A stretch of 43,267 nucleotides of DNA. Origin: Prolixibacteraceae bacterium. GTDB lineage: Bacteria > Bacteroidota > Bacteroidia > Bacteroidales > Prolixibacteraceae. A program made the translations under genes and the position numbers. Numbering within the stretch: the stretch's first letter is position 1; each line of letters starts with the position of its first letter. The notes beneath the pieces are model-generated. The model ran no database searches. It saw only the letters and a list, made by a program, of their open reading frames with translations, and was not told the origin of the DNA. The stretch is from contig JALOCD010000026.1 in the NCBI GenBank assembly GCA_023228025.1, positions 1 through 43,267 of the forward strand, in the 5' to 3' direction. This document shows positions 41,962 to 43,267 of this stretch, piece by piece.

Positions 41962-43267
41962 TCACTTTCCTGTTTTAGGTTTTGGTTTTTCGTTCAACCG
42001 CTTTCTTCCCCAGGTAAATAAAATTCCTGATATCAGAATGAGCGCTAATGGAAGCAACAGGTTTAACCACTTGTAAAAATTGCTTTGGGCGTTGGATTTT
42101 ACCTTATCAAGAAGTCTCAGTTGCCATGATTTACCGCGTAATTCAATCAGCGAAGCATCGTCACTGAGGTATTGTACCAGATTAACGAAAAAATCGCGGT
42201 TTCCGAAGGTGATTTTTGAGACCCGGTCATATCCCAGCGGGGCAGTCTGAGGCGGCTTGGTCGCACGGTTTACCTTGTTTGAGAGGAGTCCGCCGTCGGA
42301 AAATACTGCCATCTTTGTTGGCTTGCTCTCGGTGATCGGCTTAAATCCATTTGGAAAATCCGGTAATTCAATCATCCTGTTCCTGAAAACGGAGCCAAAT
42401 TTTCCTTCCAGCAGTATCCCAGTGATCAGATTTGATTTGTTGAAAAAACTCCGTGACGGAACCACATCGATCATGCGGAGATTGACCAGAACAGGCGCTT
42501 CATTCTTTCGGGAAAAAGGGGATGTGCATAACAAAATTTTCTTGTGTATTTCGGGGTTCTCGCCAACCGTATCAATCGAACTGACGAATTCTGCAGAGAT
42601 TGGATTAACATTTTTCCCGATGGGATGCGACTGCAGGGGATGGAGCAAAGGTGAAAAATACCATGGCGCCAATGAATAGTGCGGTGAAGCCCCAACCGTG
42701 GCCGTATTGACCCTTATCTGGAGACATTCGGCATCCTGAATCAGGTCATTGTTGAGGCGTACGCCATAGTGATAAAGCTGATCACTGAGGTTAAGATCTA
42801 CAGGCAGGGCCAGGGTCGTCATTCCCTCGGAAAGGCTATCCAGGCTCACTTTGACAGGATCTACCAGCCAGATCATCCTCCCGCCCCTCATCAAGTACTG
42901 GTCGAGGATCAATTTGTCGCGTTCCTCAAATTTCGACAACGGATTGGCGACAATGAGTACCCTGATGCTGTCAGGATTGGTCACGAGCTTGTCACTGTTT
43001 ACCCTTGAAACAGCAAAGCCCGAAGACAACGCCAAAGAAAAGTCGAGGAGTTGCAAAGAGTCTGCTTCCTGATGTCCCTCAAGAAAGGCAACGTGGATGG
43101 GTTTATCGCGGATGAGCGTGTTGATGGCATTCATGAACTCATACTCCAATAGTTCGATCGAACGGTTCAAATTCTCTTCGGCAGGCAAAGCCGGATCATT
43201 TTTGAGCAGGTTCAGCGCCATGGACTTTTCGCCATAATGGAAGACCACACAAGGGAAAACCAGTTTG
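41962..43267 (-). CDS. gldG: Gliding-associated ABC transporter substrate-binding protein GldG, 3' part
   Basis: The frame is open to the right edge (435 codons visible), so the 5' end lies outside. An internal GTG at 43248 is not the true start, because the codons before it (VFPC) continue the family pattern. Visible parts are the conserved periplasmic domain with VAFLEGHQEADSLQLLDF, LIVANPLSKFEERDKLILDQ and MRGGRMIWLVDPV, and a C-terminal membrane helix (WLNLLLPLALILISGILF) with a basic tail. GldG works with GldF and the ATPase GldA in a transporter needed for gliding in Flavobacterium. gldF is expected just beyond the window. Confidence 0.92.
   Translation of the reverse strand, partial: KLVFPCVVFHYGEKSMALNLLKNDPALPAEENLNRSIELLEYEFMNAINTLIRDKPIHVAFLEGHQEADSLQLLDFSLALSSGFAVSRVNSDKLVTNPDSIRVLIVANPLSKFEERDKLILDQYLMRGGRMIWLVDPVKVSLDSLSEGMTTLALPVDLNLSDQLYHYGVRLNNDLIQDAECLQIRVNTATVGASPHYSLAPWYFSPLLHPLQSHPIGKNVNPISAEFVSSIDTVGENPEIHKKILLCTSPFSRKNEAPVLVNLRMIDVVPSRSFFNKSNLITGILLEGKFGSVFRNRMIELPDFPNGFKPITESKPTKMAVFSDGGLLSNKVNRATKPPQTAPLGYDRVSKITFGNRDFFVNLVQYLSDDASLIELRGKSWQLRLLDKVKSNAQSNFYKWLNLLLPLALILISGILFTWGRKRLNEKPKPKTGK

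Overview
The window comes from a member of the Bacteroidota. Three things point there: gliding/type IX secretion genes (gldE, gldD, gldG); the gene orders tsaD/tamB, hup-rng, mutY-ssb-gldE-gldD and gldG-dnaN; and promoter-like TAnnTTTG boxes with few Shine-Dalgarno sites. The DNA is moderately AT-rich and looks like an environmental Bacteroidales or Marinilabiliales relative, but the exact lineage cannot be fixed from this sequence. I see no rRNA, tRNA, CRISPR array, transposase or phage gene.

Left third (1-14475) is a potassium and ion homeostasis block. After the 5' end of a stomatin/SPFH gene comes a KimA-like APC transporter. Next is an extended kdp locus: kdpF (45 codons, easily missed), an outer-membrane beta-barrel gene, kdpA, kdpB, a 202-bp repeat-containing gap, kdpC, a HAMP-domain membrane protein, kdpD and kdpE. 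A ClC chloride transporter/channel with CBS domains follows 69 bp later. The KimA-like gene and kdpF both have a TTTA(C/T)A-N5-TTTATA direct repeat upstream. It resembles the KdpE site recalled from E. coli, so one two-component system may control both K+ uptake routes.

Middle (14476-32400) is mostly housekeeping: glyA, a diacylglycerol/undecaprenol kinase, tsaD divergent from a giant tamB, an orphan tonB-like gene, typA/bipA, a padR-pspC-DUF4252 envelope-stress-like operon, map, miaA, smpB and a nicotinamidase-like hydrolase. The padR promoter carries a perfect 14-bp inverted repeat centred on its presumed -33 element.

Right third (32630-43267) is core Bacteroidota synteny. On the minus strand are rng, a 30-aa highly basic protein gene absent from ordinary ORF calls, and hup. 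On the plus strand are mutY, ssb, gldE, gldD and a 4'-phosphopantetheinyl transferase. Minus again are an FAH-family hydrolase, a DEDDh exonuclease, dnaN and the 3' part of gldG, which runs off the right edge.

The most unusual structure lies between the genes. Many intergenic spaces hold arrays of one short word (TTTGAAA, GGATAAAG, AGTGACTAA, TCTCATCT, or ACCAAGGTC-type), usually as two facing arms. Several enclose or adjoin a shared core, GGTCCCTGAGCTTGTCGAAGGG or its complement. The word changes from locus to locus while the layout stays the same. At dgk, padR and miaA the word itself supplies the stop codon.
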